Assembly: GCF_947179515.1 (NCBI RefSeq)
Contig: NC_067473.1
Coordinates: 76,544,436 to 76,608,435, forward strand
Reading direction: 5' to 3'
From: Apodemus sylvaticus
Taxonomy: Eukaryota > Chordata > Mammalia > Rodentia > Muridae
DNA length: 64,000 bases
A program made the translations under genes and the position numbers. Positions 49,301 through 56,303 of the stretch are shown here, piece after piece. Each line of letters starts with the position of its first letter. Positions within the stretch are counted from its first letter, which is position 1. The notes under the pieces were generated by a model. That model saw only the letters and a list, made by a program, of their open reading frames with translations, did no database searches and had not been told where the DNA came from.

Positions 49301-52300
49301 TTTACATTGTAAACTCTCCGACTGCAAAGTGAAAACATGAATATATCCTAAAGTAGTTTTTTCTTTGTTACTTTCAAATTTATACCCGTGCAGACCTGGT
49401 GGCCTAACCTTAGCCACCAAGACGCAAGAATTAAAAAAGTAAAACCCTGCTCCGCAGGCCAGTTGGATCTGCACTTTCTCAGGCCCCGTGAATGTGAGTA
49501 TTCAGGCAGGCCATCCTGAATACTTTTCTTTCTTCCTGTGGAACTGTTCTCCCTCCTTCCCCTCATGTCCTCCAGGTGGCAGTATTCAGCAGAAAACTGG
49601 GAACTGAGGCGCCTAATGTGCAGTCAAATTGGAAATTGAATTATGGCAGAAGAAAAGGGACGGTAGCCTTGAGGTCTCCATCAGCCTGGACTCTGATCAC
49701 TTTTGTTTGCGGTGCCCATGTGTTAGGTATCCAGCGAGTTAATAACAGCACGTGAGCCGTTCAAGGCTCAGTAGAATTGCTTTAGACATGAAATAAAGCT
49801 GAAATGAATTTGTGTCCAATATCGTTGCTATTAGCGTGCATTACTTCTGTGCTGTAATGCCTCAAACCATCTAAAATCAATTTTAAAGATCACCCATTAT
49901 TTTATAGAGAAAATAAAACACATTTCCAACAGAAGCAAAGCCGTATGTACAGTCCTATGAACAGCCACTTGTCCTGTGGCTGGTGGGTAGCTACCAACAG
50001 GCGGCCACCGGAAACGCTTGGCTAGGACGTCACAGCGGGTCCAAGTTCGTAGCATGGGCTTGTTGCTGTAAAGCTCTCTCCTAATTTGAATTATTTGGGT
50101 CGTGATTAGAAAGCACTTGTAAATGAGGAAGATGGATTTTAGTGCAGAGGCTTTTCCTGTGTGACCAATGCACCTTTCTCAGGCAGCAGGGCCGTGTTCT
50201 GGGAGGACCAGGGCAGAGGACACAGAGTTGAACACTTAGATTCTTTGAGATTTTCTCTTTGCAAAGCACAGTACTATTGCTTTTGTTCTTAATAAAGTAC
50301 CTCTTTCCCCTCAAATTACTTTGTAAATCTGTCGAAGCAAAGGGGATGGCTGGGTTTTGCTTGTTTGTAGACACTGCCTTCTTCAAGAAATAATTGTATT
50401 CTTTGGAAGAGAAGGATGTGGTATTGTGATGTACTTGGTATTTAACAATATTGCTGTCAACGACCAGAAAAGAATCACTTTTCTAGTAACTTGTTTAAAC
50501 GTGCAGGATACAAGGCAATGTTCATTTGGCCTGAAATGTATAATCTAGTCTGGTATGAGAAAATCCCGTGTCAGGCAAAATGACTTGTGGGTTGTAGTGT
50601 CTTCTTGCCTTTAGGTCATACATTGTGGTTATGGTATCTCTTGTGATATCACCACTGAAATGTTAATACTTAATATTATATATAAAAAATATTTGCTAAA
50701 AGGATGTGAAGCCAGTTTTCAGTGAAGTATGACGGGATACTTTGACCTGATTCCCTATTCTGGGACACTACAGAAAAACACACACGAGGCTGATGATATG
50801 AATTTGATTTGACCACGCTAGATTCCTGCTGCAGGGGTTGATTTTAATCTTCCATCTGGTTCTCATGTGTTCGCTGAAATGTGTGCTGTCTTTAATAAGC
50901 TTCAGTCTGTCCTGTTGGATGGCCAGTGTGTCCTTAGCACCACCTTGGCCTACTCGGGAAAATGGCTTGGGGTCAAGTTTACCAAGTTACTATTTTGGCA
51001 ATATAGAGACACATTGCTGCGGAGGATTTTACAGAAGTTTCTAGTCAGCTTTAGGTGTTAGAAAAGCCACCTCAAAGGAGCCCTTGTCAGCTTGTACTTA
51101 GGTACACAGTGTACCAGTAAAGGTTTAAGGTGCAGAATGTGCTGGGGAGTGTATTGAACTTTTCATATAATTTTAACGATAGTTGAAAGTTTTGATGTTT
51201 CTTGACAGCTTGTCCAATAAAGACTGCCACACTCATGCGCTATTGGCCATAAATTTTTAAAAGTAGAATAAATTTTTATAACCATGTAAGCAAAGTATTC
51301 CCATAATTAATCCACATGGTCCTCACAGATGGTTAAATTGAAGAAATGCCCTTGAAGTTATTCTTTTAACAGATGTTCTCAACCATTAGCTTTGTGTTTT
51401 TACTCACCTAAGATTCCAAATAATTGAGTAAAAGTTAGCATATGCTTTCGCGACGTTAGTGGGCAGAGCCCAGCATCAGGGTAAAGTTCTCTAGTGAAGA
51501 GATCAGTAGTACAGTTTGTAAGGGTGGCCTGCCTTCTACCCATCTCTGCCCCTGCCTGCCTGATCACCAGTTATTTTCTTTTCTTTTTTCCTTTTTCCTT
51601 TTTTTTTTTTTTTTTTTTGCCCAGAGTCCTGCAGAATGCACTCTTGCTTTCCGACAGCAGCCTCCACCTCTTCCTGCAGAGCCATCTGAGCTCCGAGGAC
51701 ATTGAAGCATGTGTTTCTGGGCAGACCAAGTACTCAGTGGAAGAAGCCATTCACAAGTTCGCCTTGATGAACAGACGGTTCCCCGAAGAAGATGAAGAAG
51801 GGAAGAAAGACACCGACGTGGAGTATGATTCAGAGAGGTATTCCTTTACGCTTTGATTTAACAGACACATTTATATAACACAGTGTCCATGTGTATGCAC
51901 ATATATATACAGACACATTTTGCTTTTTGTTGATGTAATAGTAAGATAATGAAAAAATTAATTGACTGAGATTTTATTGAGCTGTGACAGCTCATCATAG
52001 TGGTCTTCACACACACCTCCACACTGAATTAATGAATGCAGCAGAAATTCAATTATCTGCATTCTGATTATGTGACTTTCATTTAGTCAGACTTGAATTA
52101 TTCGCGTTTAAATTATCTAGCTAAAAAAATATCCAACTGCACTCCAAATGGCTAATTAAAAGTCCAAATTTCCTGTCTCTCTTTGTGACTGGAGATAATT
52201 AAAGTTCCCCTCTGTTACTCAGGCTTTGAGTGTGTTGTGAAAACCAATTTCCTCTTTTTATTATTTTCCCCCTCTCTTCTTTTCCAGTTCATCCTCTGGG

Positions 52301-52363
52301 CTTGGACACAGTAGTGATGACAGCAGTGGATGTAAACCGAGCCCAGCTCTGCAGGAGTCCTGA
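27035..52363 (+). CDS. Snx10: Sorting nexin 10 (six coding exons, spliced)
   Basis: The coding sequence joins 27035-27058, 38425-38511, 43380-43480, 43830-43928, 51625-51837 and 52288-52363, giving 199 residues. Residues from about 9 to 125 form a PX (phox homology) domain, which binds phosphatidylinositol 3-phosphate on endosomes. The run of three arginines at residues 51-53 followed by YREF at 54-57 is the phosphoinositide-binding signature. The LPELPSK loop starts at residue 73. The tail is acidic, then serine-rich (SSSSGLGHSSDDSS), without the BAR domain of larger sorting nexins. From family knowledge, SNX10 acts in endosome and lysosome trafficking, works with the V-ATPase in osteoclast acid secretion, supports ciliogenesis, and is mutated in human recessive osteopetrosis (Arg51Gln is a known allele; this copy keeps Arg51). 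Splice phases after each exon are 0, 0, 2, 2 and 2. The start is the first ATG of its exon and matches the known MFPEQQKE N-terminus. SNX11 is the closest paralogue, but the residues match SNX10. Confidence 0.97.
27760..27880 (-). mobile_element. Old B1/B4-like SINE
   Basis: ACCAGGCTGACTTTGAACTC and TAGGATTACAAGGGTTGCC; weak antisense match. Confidence 0.35.
28230..28375 (-). mobile_element. B4-type SINE
   Basis: B1-like GCGATTACAGATGCATGCC is followed by ID-like GAGGATCAAACTCAGGACC. Confidence 0.5.
28400..28806 (-). mobile_element. LTR-like rodent repeat
   Basis: TTTTAGTTGCTGTGATAAAG start, ACAGTCAGGAAGCAGAGC and CCTGTCAAGCTGATAATC near the end. Same broad group as the copies at 5380 and 17655. 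Confidence 0.5.
28985..29155 (-). mobile_element. B1 SINE
   Basis: Antisense B1 with a TTTG repeat tail, TTCGAGACAGGGTTTCTCTG, ending CCACCACCGCCCGGC. Confidence 0.93.
29592..29710 (+). mobile_element. B1 SINE
   Basis: Sense B1: TTGGGCAGTGGTGGC, ATCCCAGCACTTGG and GAGGCCAGCCTGGGCTACAG. The tail continues into a chimeric segment (see findings). Confidence 0.8.
30790..31010. mobile_element. URR1-like hAT DNA transposon with internal tandem repeat
   Basis: TATGATTCATAACAGTAGC, GCAGTTATGAAGTAGCAAC and GGAACTGTATTAAAGGGTCG match the rodent URR1 non-autonomous hAT-Charlie element as I recall it. Bases 30801-30860 are 3.7 copies of a 16-bp unit. Confidence 0.7.
31142..31280 (-). mobile_element. 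B1 SINE, old
   Basis: GAGTTTTGAGACCCTGTGTG, ACTATGTAGATCAAGTTAGC and GAGTGCTGGGATTAAAGG. Confidence 0.65.
31518..31660 (+). mobile_element. B1 SINE
   Basis: Sense B1: GGCTGGGCAGTGGTGGTGCA to CAGGGCTACACAGAGACC. Confidence 0.85.
31725..31960 (-). mobile_element. B4-type SINE
   Basis: B1-like GTAGGCCAGGCTGGCCC and AGTGCTGGGATTACAGG are followed by ID-like TCTACCACTGAACTGTCCCC. Confidence 0.55.
32213..32455 (+). mobile_element. B3 SINE
   Basis: Sense: GGCTGGAGAGATGGCTCAGC, GTCTGTAACTCCAGTCCAAG and CTAAATATAAATAAAG end. Confidence 0.8.
33300..33425 (+). mobile_element. Possible MIR fragment
   Basis: CTGGCTACTTAAGCTTCTTT and TATCTGTAGGACTGGGGCAG resemble the MIR core. Weak. Confidence 0.3.
35077..35241. 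repeat. Long polypurine tract (GGAA)n/(GGGA)n
   Basis: About 165 bp of nearly pure purine, ending next to an old antisense B1 (35255-35370). It is complementary in composition to the intron 1 tract at 24513. Confidence 0.95.
35255..35370 (-). mobile_element. B1-like SINE, old
   Basis: GGCAAGGTCTCACTGTGTAG, TGGCCTGGTACTCACTATG and GAGTGCTGGAATTATGG. Confidence 0.6.
35520..35665 (-). mobile_element. B1 SINE
   Basis: TTTTTTCTGAGTCAGAGC, ATGTAGCCCTGGCTGTCC and AGGGCCACCATGTCTGGC. Confidence 0.8.
35800..35950 (-). mobile_element. MIR SINE relic
   Basis: TTCCCATTTTCTGGAGGCAG, AAAGTGAGGCTTGGTGAACT and GTGGGCAAGGAGCTTGG follow the antisense MIR core. Confidence 0.5.
36115..36250 (-). mobile_element. 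B1-like SINE, old
   Basis: GACATAGAGTCTCACCTGG, CCTGAGTGCTGGGATTG and GAGCCTCTGTGCCTGG. Confidence 0.5.
36580..36881 (+). mobile_element. B2 SINE with a large (ACAT)n tail
   Basis: Sense B2, 36580-36717, then about 150 bp of ACAT/ATAC repeat (36718-36870) and AATCTTTTTT. Flanks AAAAGCCAGAATGGA (36564) and AAAAGCCATAATGGA (36882) are a 14/15 target-site duplication. The microsatellite is therefore inside the inserted element. Confidence 0.93.
37120..37262 (-). mobile_element. B1 SINE, head truncated
   Basis: Poly(T), then GGATGGAATTTCTCTGTG, CTATGCTGGCCTTGAACTCC and CTGCCTGCCTCTGCCTCCC. The usual head is replaced by unrelated sequence. Confidence 0.8.
37445..37620 (-). mobile_element. B3 SINE
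   Basis: Antisense: AGGAACTGGAGTTAACATG, then GGGAACGGACTCCTTGGTCC and AGAGCAACAAATGCTC. Confidence 0.7.
37780..37810. repeat. C-run and GC-rich patch
   Basis: A run of about 17 C with interspersed G (CCCGCCCCCCGCGCGCCC), at the head end of an old antisense B1-like sequence (37720-37850). Confidence 0.75.
38425..38511 (+). CDS. Snx10: Snx10 coding exon 2 (residues 9-37, start of PX domain)
   Basis: The acceptor CCCCTACAG ends at 38424 and the donor GTAAGT begins at 38512. The 87 nt encode 29 residues from EFVSVWVRDP to YEICIH, the first beta strands of the PX domain. Both boundaries are phase 0, so skipping this exon would keep frame but remove the start of the lipid-binding fold. Confidence 0.97.
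38815..38985 (-). mobile_element. B2/B3 SINE
   Basis: CATGCCAGAAGAGGGCGTC, TTGTGAGCCACCATGTGG and ACCGCTGAGCCATCTC. Confidence 0.8.
39099..39280 (-). mobile_element. B1 SINE
   Basis: Antisense B1 with TTTTTG tail, TTCGAGACAGGGTTTCTCTG, ending GCCACCACTGCCTGG. 588 bp downstream of Snx10 coding exon 2. Confidence 0.92.
39632..39932. repeat. 16-bp minisatellite, about 19 copies
   Basis: The unit is GGCAGGGCAGACAGGA with two variable sites: GCGGAC in the left copies and GCAGAC in the right, and AGGAGG or AGGGGG. As 16 is not a multiple of 3 and the unit has no stop, all + frames stay open across it. Those frames are not evidence of a protein. Confidence 0.95.
40306..40505 (+). mobile_element. 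B2 SINE in a serial insertion cluster
   Basis: Sense B2 flanked by perfect 15-bp copies of AAGAATAGGCATTTG at 40291-40305 and 40506-40520. Confidence 0.95.
40521..40767 (+). mobile_element. B3 SINE in a serial insertion cluster
   Basis: Sense B3 with GGCTGGAGAGCTTGCTGGC head and a CA repeat (40705-40737) before the A-rich end. Flanked by AAGAATAGGCATTTG on the left and AAGGAATAGACATTTG on the right. Confidence 0.88.
40815..40980 (-). mobile_element. B2 SINE, antisense, in a serial insertion cluster
   Basis: CTTAGCTGTCTTCAGACACC to GCTGAGCCGGCTCTCCATCC. It lacks the usual 3' tail sequence. AAGAATAAGCATTTGAAAC follows directly at 40981. Confidence 0.9.
42215..42360 (-). mobile_element. Old B1-like SINE
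   Basis: CACAGGGTCTTACTCTG, CTAAACTGGCCCCAAACAGG and GAGCTACCACACTCAGC. Confidence 0.4.
42930..43035 (-). mobile_element. Old B1/B4-like SINE
   Basis: GATGGGATCTCACTGTGTG, ATCCAGGCTGGATTTGAACC and GATGACAGGTTGGGC. Confidence 0.45.
43282..43326. repeat. (TG)n microsatellite near the 3' splice site of Snx10 coding exon 3
   Basis: About 22 TG units, ending 53 bp before the acceptor at 43379. Likely length-polymorphic. Confidence 0.96.
43380..43480 (+). CDS. Snx10: Snx10 coding exon 3 (residues 38-70, PI3P-binding arginines)
   Basis: The acceptor TTTCTGTACAG ends at 43379 and the donor GTAAGT begins at 43481. The 101 nt encode TNSMCFTMKTSCV, then Arg51-Arg52-Arg53 (AGA AGA AGG) and YREFVWLRQRLQSNALL, plus two bases of Val71. 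Skipping would shift the frame. A 45-bp TG repeat ends 53 bp upstream, and a decoy CCCCCTAG acceptor lies 31 bp upstream. Confidence 0.97.
43481..43829 (+). other. Snx10: Snx10 intron 4, 349 bp
   Basis: A short intron with consensus GTAAGT donor and TTATCAG acceptor. No repeat is recognised. Confidence 0.93.
43830..43928 (+). CDS. Snx10: Snx10 coding exon 4 (residues 71-104, LPELPSK loop)
   Basis: The acceptor TTTCTTATCAG ends at 43829 and the donor GTAAGT begins at 43929. The first base completes Val71. The exon then encodes QLPELPSKNLFFNMNNRQHV and DQRRQGLEDFLR, plus two bases of Lys104. The LPxLPxK loop and the following helix are typical of PX domains. The phase is 2 on both sides, so the exon could be skipped in frame. 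Confidence 0.97.
44150..44270 (+). mobile_element. B1 SINE, old
   Basis: GGAAGCACTTGTGAGGTTG, GTTTGAGGCCAGACCAGGC and GCAGTGAGTTCCAGGCC. Confidence 0.6.
44684..44885 (+). mobile_element. MIR SINE relic
   Basis: GTTCAAATCCTGGATCTGCC, ACTTTAGTAGCTGGGAGTC, TATAAAACGGGGACAATGAT and GGCTGAGACAATTAAGTG follow the MIR order. Confidence 0.7.
45345..45445. other. Extremely AT-rich stretch
   Basis: About 100 bp with only a few G/C bases, rich in TATTAT and ATATTT steps. It could act as a DNA-unwinding or matrix-attachment segment; only composition supports this. Confidence 0.7.
45446..45610 (-). mobile_element. B3 SINE
   Basis: TTTGCCTGCGTGGATGTCTG, TGAAACTGGAGTTATAGGC and ACCCATGAGCCATCTTTCTC. Confidence 0.75.
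45905..46030 (-). mobile_element. Old B1-like SINE
   Basis: CTACACTGGCCTCAGACC, CAGCTTGGGATTACAGG and GTGCGCCACCGTGCCCAGC. Confidence 0.55.
46598..46800 (+). mobile_element. B3 SINE
   Basis: GGGAGCTGGAGGGATGGTTC, CAGAGGACCCAGGTTCAG and GAAACTCAACTTCCAAGG. The A-rich end is degraded into CATA repeats. Confidence 0.65.
48000..48115 (-). mobile_element. Old B4/B1-like SINE
   Basis: GACAGCCCAGGCTGACCTTG, TCTCAGTGCTGGC and GTATGACACCACGACG. Confidence 0.4.
48745..48895 (-). mobile_element. B1 SINE, old
   Basis: AACCAGGCTGGTCTTGAAC, GCCTCCTAAGTGATGGG and CCCACCATATCCAGCC. Confidence 0.6.
49165..49275 (-). mobile_element. Old B1-like SINE
   Basis: TTGAGATGGCCTCACAGTG, CTATCCTGGAACTTGG and GGGATTATAGGTGAGCACC. 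Confidence 0.5.
51625..51837 (+). CDS. Snx10: Snx10 coding exon 5 (end of PX domain and acidic tail)
   Basis: A long T-rich tract ending in TTTGCCCAG precedes 51625, and the donor GTATTC begins at 51838. The exon completes Lys104 and encodes VLQNALLLSDSSLHLFLQSH, then the extended-PX region with AIHKFALMNRRF and the acidic PEEDEEGKK stretch, ending in VEYDSE. The donor GTATTC is weaker than the GTAAG(T) donors of the other exons. Read-through would soon reach a stop in the intron, giving a shorter tail. Confidence 0.97.
51838..52287 (+). other. Snx10: Snx10 intron 6, 450 bp
   Basis: An AT-rich short intron with no interspersed repeat. Several TAATTA/ATTAAT-type motifs lie between 51950 and 52200, so it could be conserved non-coding sequence. 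That is not tested here. Confidence 0.9.
52288..52363 (+). CDS. Snx10: Snx10 last coding exon (serine-rich C-terminus and stop)
   Basis: The acceptor CTTTTCCAG ends at 52287. The exon completes the first Ser of a four-serine run, then encodes GLGHSSDDSSGCKPSPALQES and stops at TGA 52361-52363. The C-terminus seems two residues shorter than the human protein as I recall it, which has Ser-His after DDSS. The terminal exon continues as 3' UTR. Confidence 0.95.
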
Positions 52364-52584
52364 GAAGGAATTCTAGGGCTTAGGAACGGGACTGTGCCCA
52401 GCCAGAAGGAATGCTTGCTTGTAATAGATTCTTACCCAGCGCCACTGTCAGCATCCTAGGTAGTGAAATTCTTAAAGTGGTGGGTTATTATTATTAGTTT
52501 TATGTTGTCCGACTCTAGCCGAGCTTCTGGGTGAAGCTATAAGGTCTGTGAATGCCATGTGACCCTTTATTGCTATCCAATACT

Positions 52585-52592
52585 TGTAAATA
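52585..52592 (+). promoter_or_regulatory. Pumilio response element in the 3' UTR
   Basis: TGTAAATA exactly matches the UGUANAUA consensus bound by PUM1/PUM2, which repress or destabilise mRNAs. An 8-mer can occur by chance in 1.7 kb of AT-rich sequence. Confidence 0.35.
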
Positions 52593-53611
52593 TGATCCTG
52601 CTCTCCAGTGAAAGGAGTTATGCTATGTATACACAGTTGCTCTTAACTGAATTGTGAAGAGCTAGGTGCGTTAGCAGCATTTAGAGCCAGACAGGGCATC
52701 CTTGGCGTATCAGTGAGAAGTTGCTGTAAACAGTGTGGGACTGGAGCCAGAGCATGGAGTCGTGGCGCAGCAGACTGCCTGCCGCTCTGACACGTGGCTC
52801 TGGTTTGTGGGGACTTCTCTGGAAAATACTTTGCCTTCAGGTATTTGATTGAAATATTTAAGAGTATTTAAGCTTTCCAGTATACTGTATCATGTGTAAA
52901 TGGAAAATGTGTCTCACAAATAGAGATGTACTAAAAAAAAAAATTTACATCTTAGGAGGGAAAAAACAAGTCTTTGTAATTTTGCTTAAATTTGCCATAC
53001 ACAGATATAGAAATACATTCTCACCGTCCGAAATCAGTGTAAGCACGGCTTCTGGCGACAAGTCATTCTTTTACCATTGTGCAATTAGGAACGTAGCTTA
53101 TGATTTATTTTCTGTCATTTAAAAAAAATGTACATTAAAAAAAAGTCACCAGGTAACTTCTGTTGGGGGTGGCTCCTTGCTGTTCATTTCTTCAGTTAGA
53201 AGAAGGTTTTTATAAGAGTTAATTTTACTCATAAATATTTCAGTAATTTGGGAGTGGAACTTGGGTTACTCAAGTCAGAGCTCATGTTCGAGAAGTGAAG
53301 CCCTTTCTTCTTAGGTGTCTCCCAGAAGATTGGCTTAATTTGAATAAAATAACTTTTTTTTTTTTTAAAGTGGCTCAAAGATAAGGTGTCTTGGGTCCAC
53401 CATGAGCTTCCAGTTTCGGACGAGGCAGCATTTTTCCTGGGATAATTAGCCAAAGGCTCCCCAGAACCTTCCCAGGTATCTCTGGGAGCCAGCGGAAGGA
53501 TCTCTCACCCAAGCAGGATAACTTGTTGCTTCCAATGAGTGGCTCCCACTCTCCGTGCAAAAGCTGTTGCAAAAAGCAGCCATTTACTTGGGTACGTAGA
53601 GTTATTGCATT

Positions 53612-53617
53612 AATAAA
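53612..53617 (+). terminator. Snx10: Candidate poly(A) signal AATAAA, proximal
   Basis: A canonical AATAAA in the 3' UTR, followed within about 30 bp by TG/T-rich sequence (ATGTCCTTTGAGATGCTTG) that could serve as the downstream element. Use would give a 3' UTR of about 1.27 kb. Confidence 0.55.
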
Positions 53618-54035
53618 AAGTTATTGAAATGTCCTTTGAGATGCTTGTTACAGAGAATTGTAAAAACGAAACAAACATTCAATTTGGAATAAGAATGATT
53701 TTTTTAAGTTCTGTCTGAAATATAGTTAAACTTCTATAAATATTTTGATTTATGTCTTATTTTAGATCCTGTTAACCGTGTCCTCTAATTGTCTCTATTT
53801 TAATGCCAAAAGGAAGCGATTCCATTACGCAGCTGTATGTAAAGTTTCAGAGCAGCCCTCACTCCTCAGCAGCATAGATGAATTCATACCATTTATGCTT
53901 TATGGCATTTCTTGGAAAGCATAGATTGTGACATCAGTTATCATACTACTTCTTGGTGACATAATGTAACCTTCGAAGTTACTGTGAAGTGATGCTTCAT
54001 GTTTGCTCCGTAAACTCCACAGTCACTGTTTTCAC

Positions 54036-54041
54036 ATTAAA
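54036..54041 (+). terminator. Snx10: Candidate poly(A) signal ATTAAA, distal
   Basis: An ATTAAA variant signal about 10 bp before a genomic A-run and followed by TTTGTT-type sequence. It is the last plausible signal before unrelated sequence, so it is taken as the likely gene end. An A-rich stretch this close could also cause false priming in cDNA data. Confidence 0.45.
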
Positions 54042-54557
54042 CATGAAAAAAAAACCCAAACCTTTGTTCGATCACTTACTTGACATAGGAGAATATATTT
54101 CTTTTTTTACTTACTGGTGATTTCTTATTGAAGAGCTTTGGTAAGCTTGGTGTGATGCTCAGTGTGGTTGTATTTGCTCTGCTTTTCCTGTCATAGCAGC
54201 TGACAGGAGTTTCTTCACACTGACTTTCTGGGGAGGAGATATTTAGATGAACTTCAGTTTCCAGTGGGTCCTGTGCTTTCATATGCTCAAGTCTGTAGGA
54301 AAGCAAGTAGCGAAGTATGTAACATGTAACTAAGCAGAGGATACATTTAGTGCTCTTTCTAATTAAGCTTTAAGAATCCTAATTCCGGATGCCTTATGGT
54401 TTACATGCAGCAAAACTTGATTTTTCTAGAGTTTTCTGCAGACTTAGCACCGGGAAGGTCATAGTCCTCTGTATTTTGTTTTAAAGTTGGCTTTATAAGT
54501 GGCTGAAGGTGTCAGCAATGAGAGTCAACAACCTGTTACTTAAGACTTAAAGTCTCC

Positions 54558-54743
54558 GGCTGGGCAGTGGTGGCGTACACCTGTAATCCCAGCACTCTGG
54601 GAGACAGAGGCAGATGGATTTCTGAGTTCGAGGTCAGCCTGGTCTACAGAGTGAGTTCCAGGACAGCCAGGGCTATACAGAGAAACCTTGTCTCGAAAAA
54701 AAACAAAAAACAAAAAAACAAAAAAACAAAACAAAACAAAAAA
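54558..54743 (+). mobile_element. B1 SINE, young, just past Snx10
   Basis: Sense B1 with an AAAC-rich tail. A perfect 16-bp target-site duplication (AAGACTTAAAGTCTCC, 54542-54557 and 54744-54759) marks it. It is about 500 bp past the assumed gene end. Confidence 0.96.
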
Positions 54744-55861
54744 AAGACTTAAAGTCTCCTTTGCTAAAAAAGTGATTTTCATTGTAGTTAGAATTTTCAG
54801 TTTAAAAAAAAACCACTAGGGGAAACCACAAATGTTTGTCGTCAATCATTTGTCATTCCTTAAGATACTAAATATATTTTGCCAGAGCTCTTCAGGTCTA
54901 CTTCAATTTTCAATCCAATACAAACAAGTTATTAGCAAACGTGGAGCAGCAAAAGCATAAAACTTCTTACACGACATTAAGAATTTAATCAAATTTATTT
55001 AGTTTATCCATGTTATATCCAGTGGTGGCAGCTGGATGTTGTTTTGAACCCAGCTTCTTTATTTCAGCACTTCTTTAAGGGCCTATTATCAGGTTAAATG
55101 TGTACAATAACGTTGTCAGGATTGAGCCTTTTTCATGCAAGGCCTAATTTTTTTTTTAAGTACAAAAATTAGGAAGGCTTATTCTGTTTCCAAATCGTCT
55201 TCCTTTTAATATTTAAATTAGTTAGCTGGTGCTGGATGAATACAATGGTGTCTTTTCCACAGAGAAAACATTTATTTCAATACAGTTTTGTTTCGGAAGA
55301 AAACCATTTCTTAATTTGCTATGAGCACATTTTCAAGCATAAAATGTCTGAACTTAGTTGTGGCAACTTGACATTCATTAAAGGCAGAGATACAGCTTTC
55401 TTTGCAAGTCAAGAAATGCAGACATTTTAATAAAATGGAACTAAAAATAATTTAGCATGTAAAGAAACAATTCCCTTGGATTTTGATACATTTACAACGG
55501 ATTTGGGGCTTTGTTCTTGGCTGCATGCATTTTACAGTCCAGTCATCATTGTCAACCCTTTAAGTCAAACCCTTTTCCTCTTGCTGGAAACTTCTAGGTC
55601 CTTGTTAAAAACAGTGCATTGGACACTAATTTATTTTAGCAGCGCAAACTCTTGTAGTTCATGACCCTTTTCCTTCAAAATTCCAAAGACTTATTTTCAA
55701 AAGATAAATTAGAAAAGAGGGAGAGAAGAACACTAAGCTACAAAAATGTCTGCAGAATCCACTCTTTAAGCTAAAGAGAAGCAGAGATGCTGCCGAAGCC
55801 AGCAAGCTCTGCGTGGCATAGCGTGGATTTGTCTCTTACCTGGGCCTTCTTTATAGCTCAG

Positions 55862-55901
55862 CCCCACCCCCACCCCCACCCCCACCCCCACCCCCACCCC
55901 A
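55862..55901. repeat. (CCCCCA)n hexanucleotide repeat, G-quadruplex type
   Basis: About 6.5 copies of CCCCCA. The - strand reads as G-runs of four to five separated by single T residues, a strong G-quadruplex pattern. Confidence 0.9.
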
Positions 55902-55966
55902 TGGGCCTTAGCTCGGCAGCCCGCAAGCTCCTGCCATCCCACGCATGCTCCCACTTCCTTGGTTGG

Positions 55967-55981
55967 GTAACCCATAGCAAC
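55967..55981. promoter_or_regulatory. RFX X-box motif, copy 1
   Basis: GTAACC, a 3-bp spacer CAT, then AGCAAC. This fits the X-box consensus GTNRCC(N0-3)RGYAAC bound by RFX transcription factors. Confidence 0.6.
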
Positions 55982-55988
55982 CGCCCTG

Positions 55989-56003
55989 GTAACCCATAGC
56001 AAC
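55989..56003. promoter_or_regulatory. RFX X-box motif, copy 2
   Basis: Identical to the copy 22 bp upstream over at least 16 bp (GGTAACCCATAGCAAC). The start-to-start distance is close to two helical turns, so two RFX dimers would sit on the same DNA face. Confidence 0.6.
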
Positions 56004-56141
56004 TGCTCTGCGGAACCAGGTGGGGGATGGGAGGAAGCCATTTGGAGTGGGCGGGTGGAGAGCGATTTACCACGGCCCACCTGCCTCGGGCACCGCCAGC
56101 GTCCCGCACCCAGACAGTGAGGACCAAACAAAGCCACCGCA

Positions 56142-56173
56142 CACGTGCCGGGCGTGGGTGGGGGAGGCACGTG
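56142..56173. promoter_or_regulatory. Pair of CACGTG E-boxes
   Basis: CACGTG at 56142-56147 and 56168-56173, 26 bp apart. This is the class bound by USF, MYC/MAX and MiT/TFE factors. Confidence 0.4.
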
Positions 56174-56297
56174 GGCCTTTGTTCTTCAGACGCCGCCCGC
56201 CAAGAGTGCACATGGCTCCTTTAGCTCCAGCCTTAGCAGACCCCACGCTGCGCTGTGCATGTATTCCCGGAGCCTAGAACCTTCCAGACCGGAGCCC

Positions 56298-56303
56298 AAT
56301 AAA
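56298..56303 (+). terminator. AATAAA inside the CpG-rich block
   Basis: An isolated AATAAA in GC-rich context (GAGCCCAATAAACGTTC). It could belong to a degraded LTR or an unannotated transcript. No support beyond the motif. Confidence 0.2.

Larger units (their letters stand above)
43929..51624 (+). other. Snx10: Snx10 intron 5, about 7.7 kb
   Basis: It contains several old SINEs (B1, B3, B4), a MIR and a very AT-rich stretch at 45345-45445. 46930-47990, 48270-48740 and 49270-51590 are repeat-poor and hold no recognisable gene. 51599-51618 is a long T tract just before the acceptor. Confidence 0.85.
1..54056 (+). other. Snx10: Snx10 transcription unit, 5' end outside the window
   Basis: The coding exons define the direction of transcription and a 3' end near 54.05 kb. 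I found no convincing promoter or first exon between 1 and 27011. That stretch has no CpG-rich block and is dominated by interspersed repeats, so it is interpreted as the distal part of intron 1. The left limit given here is the window edge, not a transcription start. Confidence 0.75.
52364..54056 (+). other. Snx10: Snx10 3' untranslated region (end approximate)
   Basis: About 1.7 kb, free of recognisable SINEs and AT-rich toward its end. It holds one Pumilio-type site (TGTAAATA, 52585-52592). Candidate poly(A) signals are AATAAA at 53343 and 53612 and ATTAAA at 54036. The end given assumes the last of these is used. No ORF inside it looks real. Confidence 0.65.
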
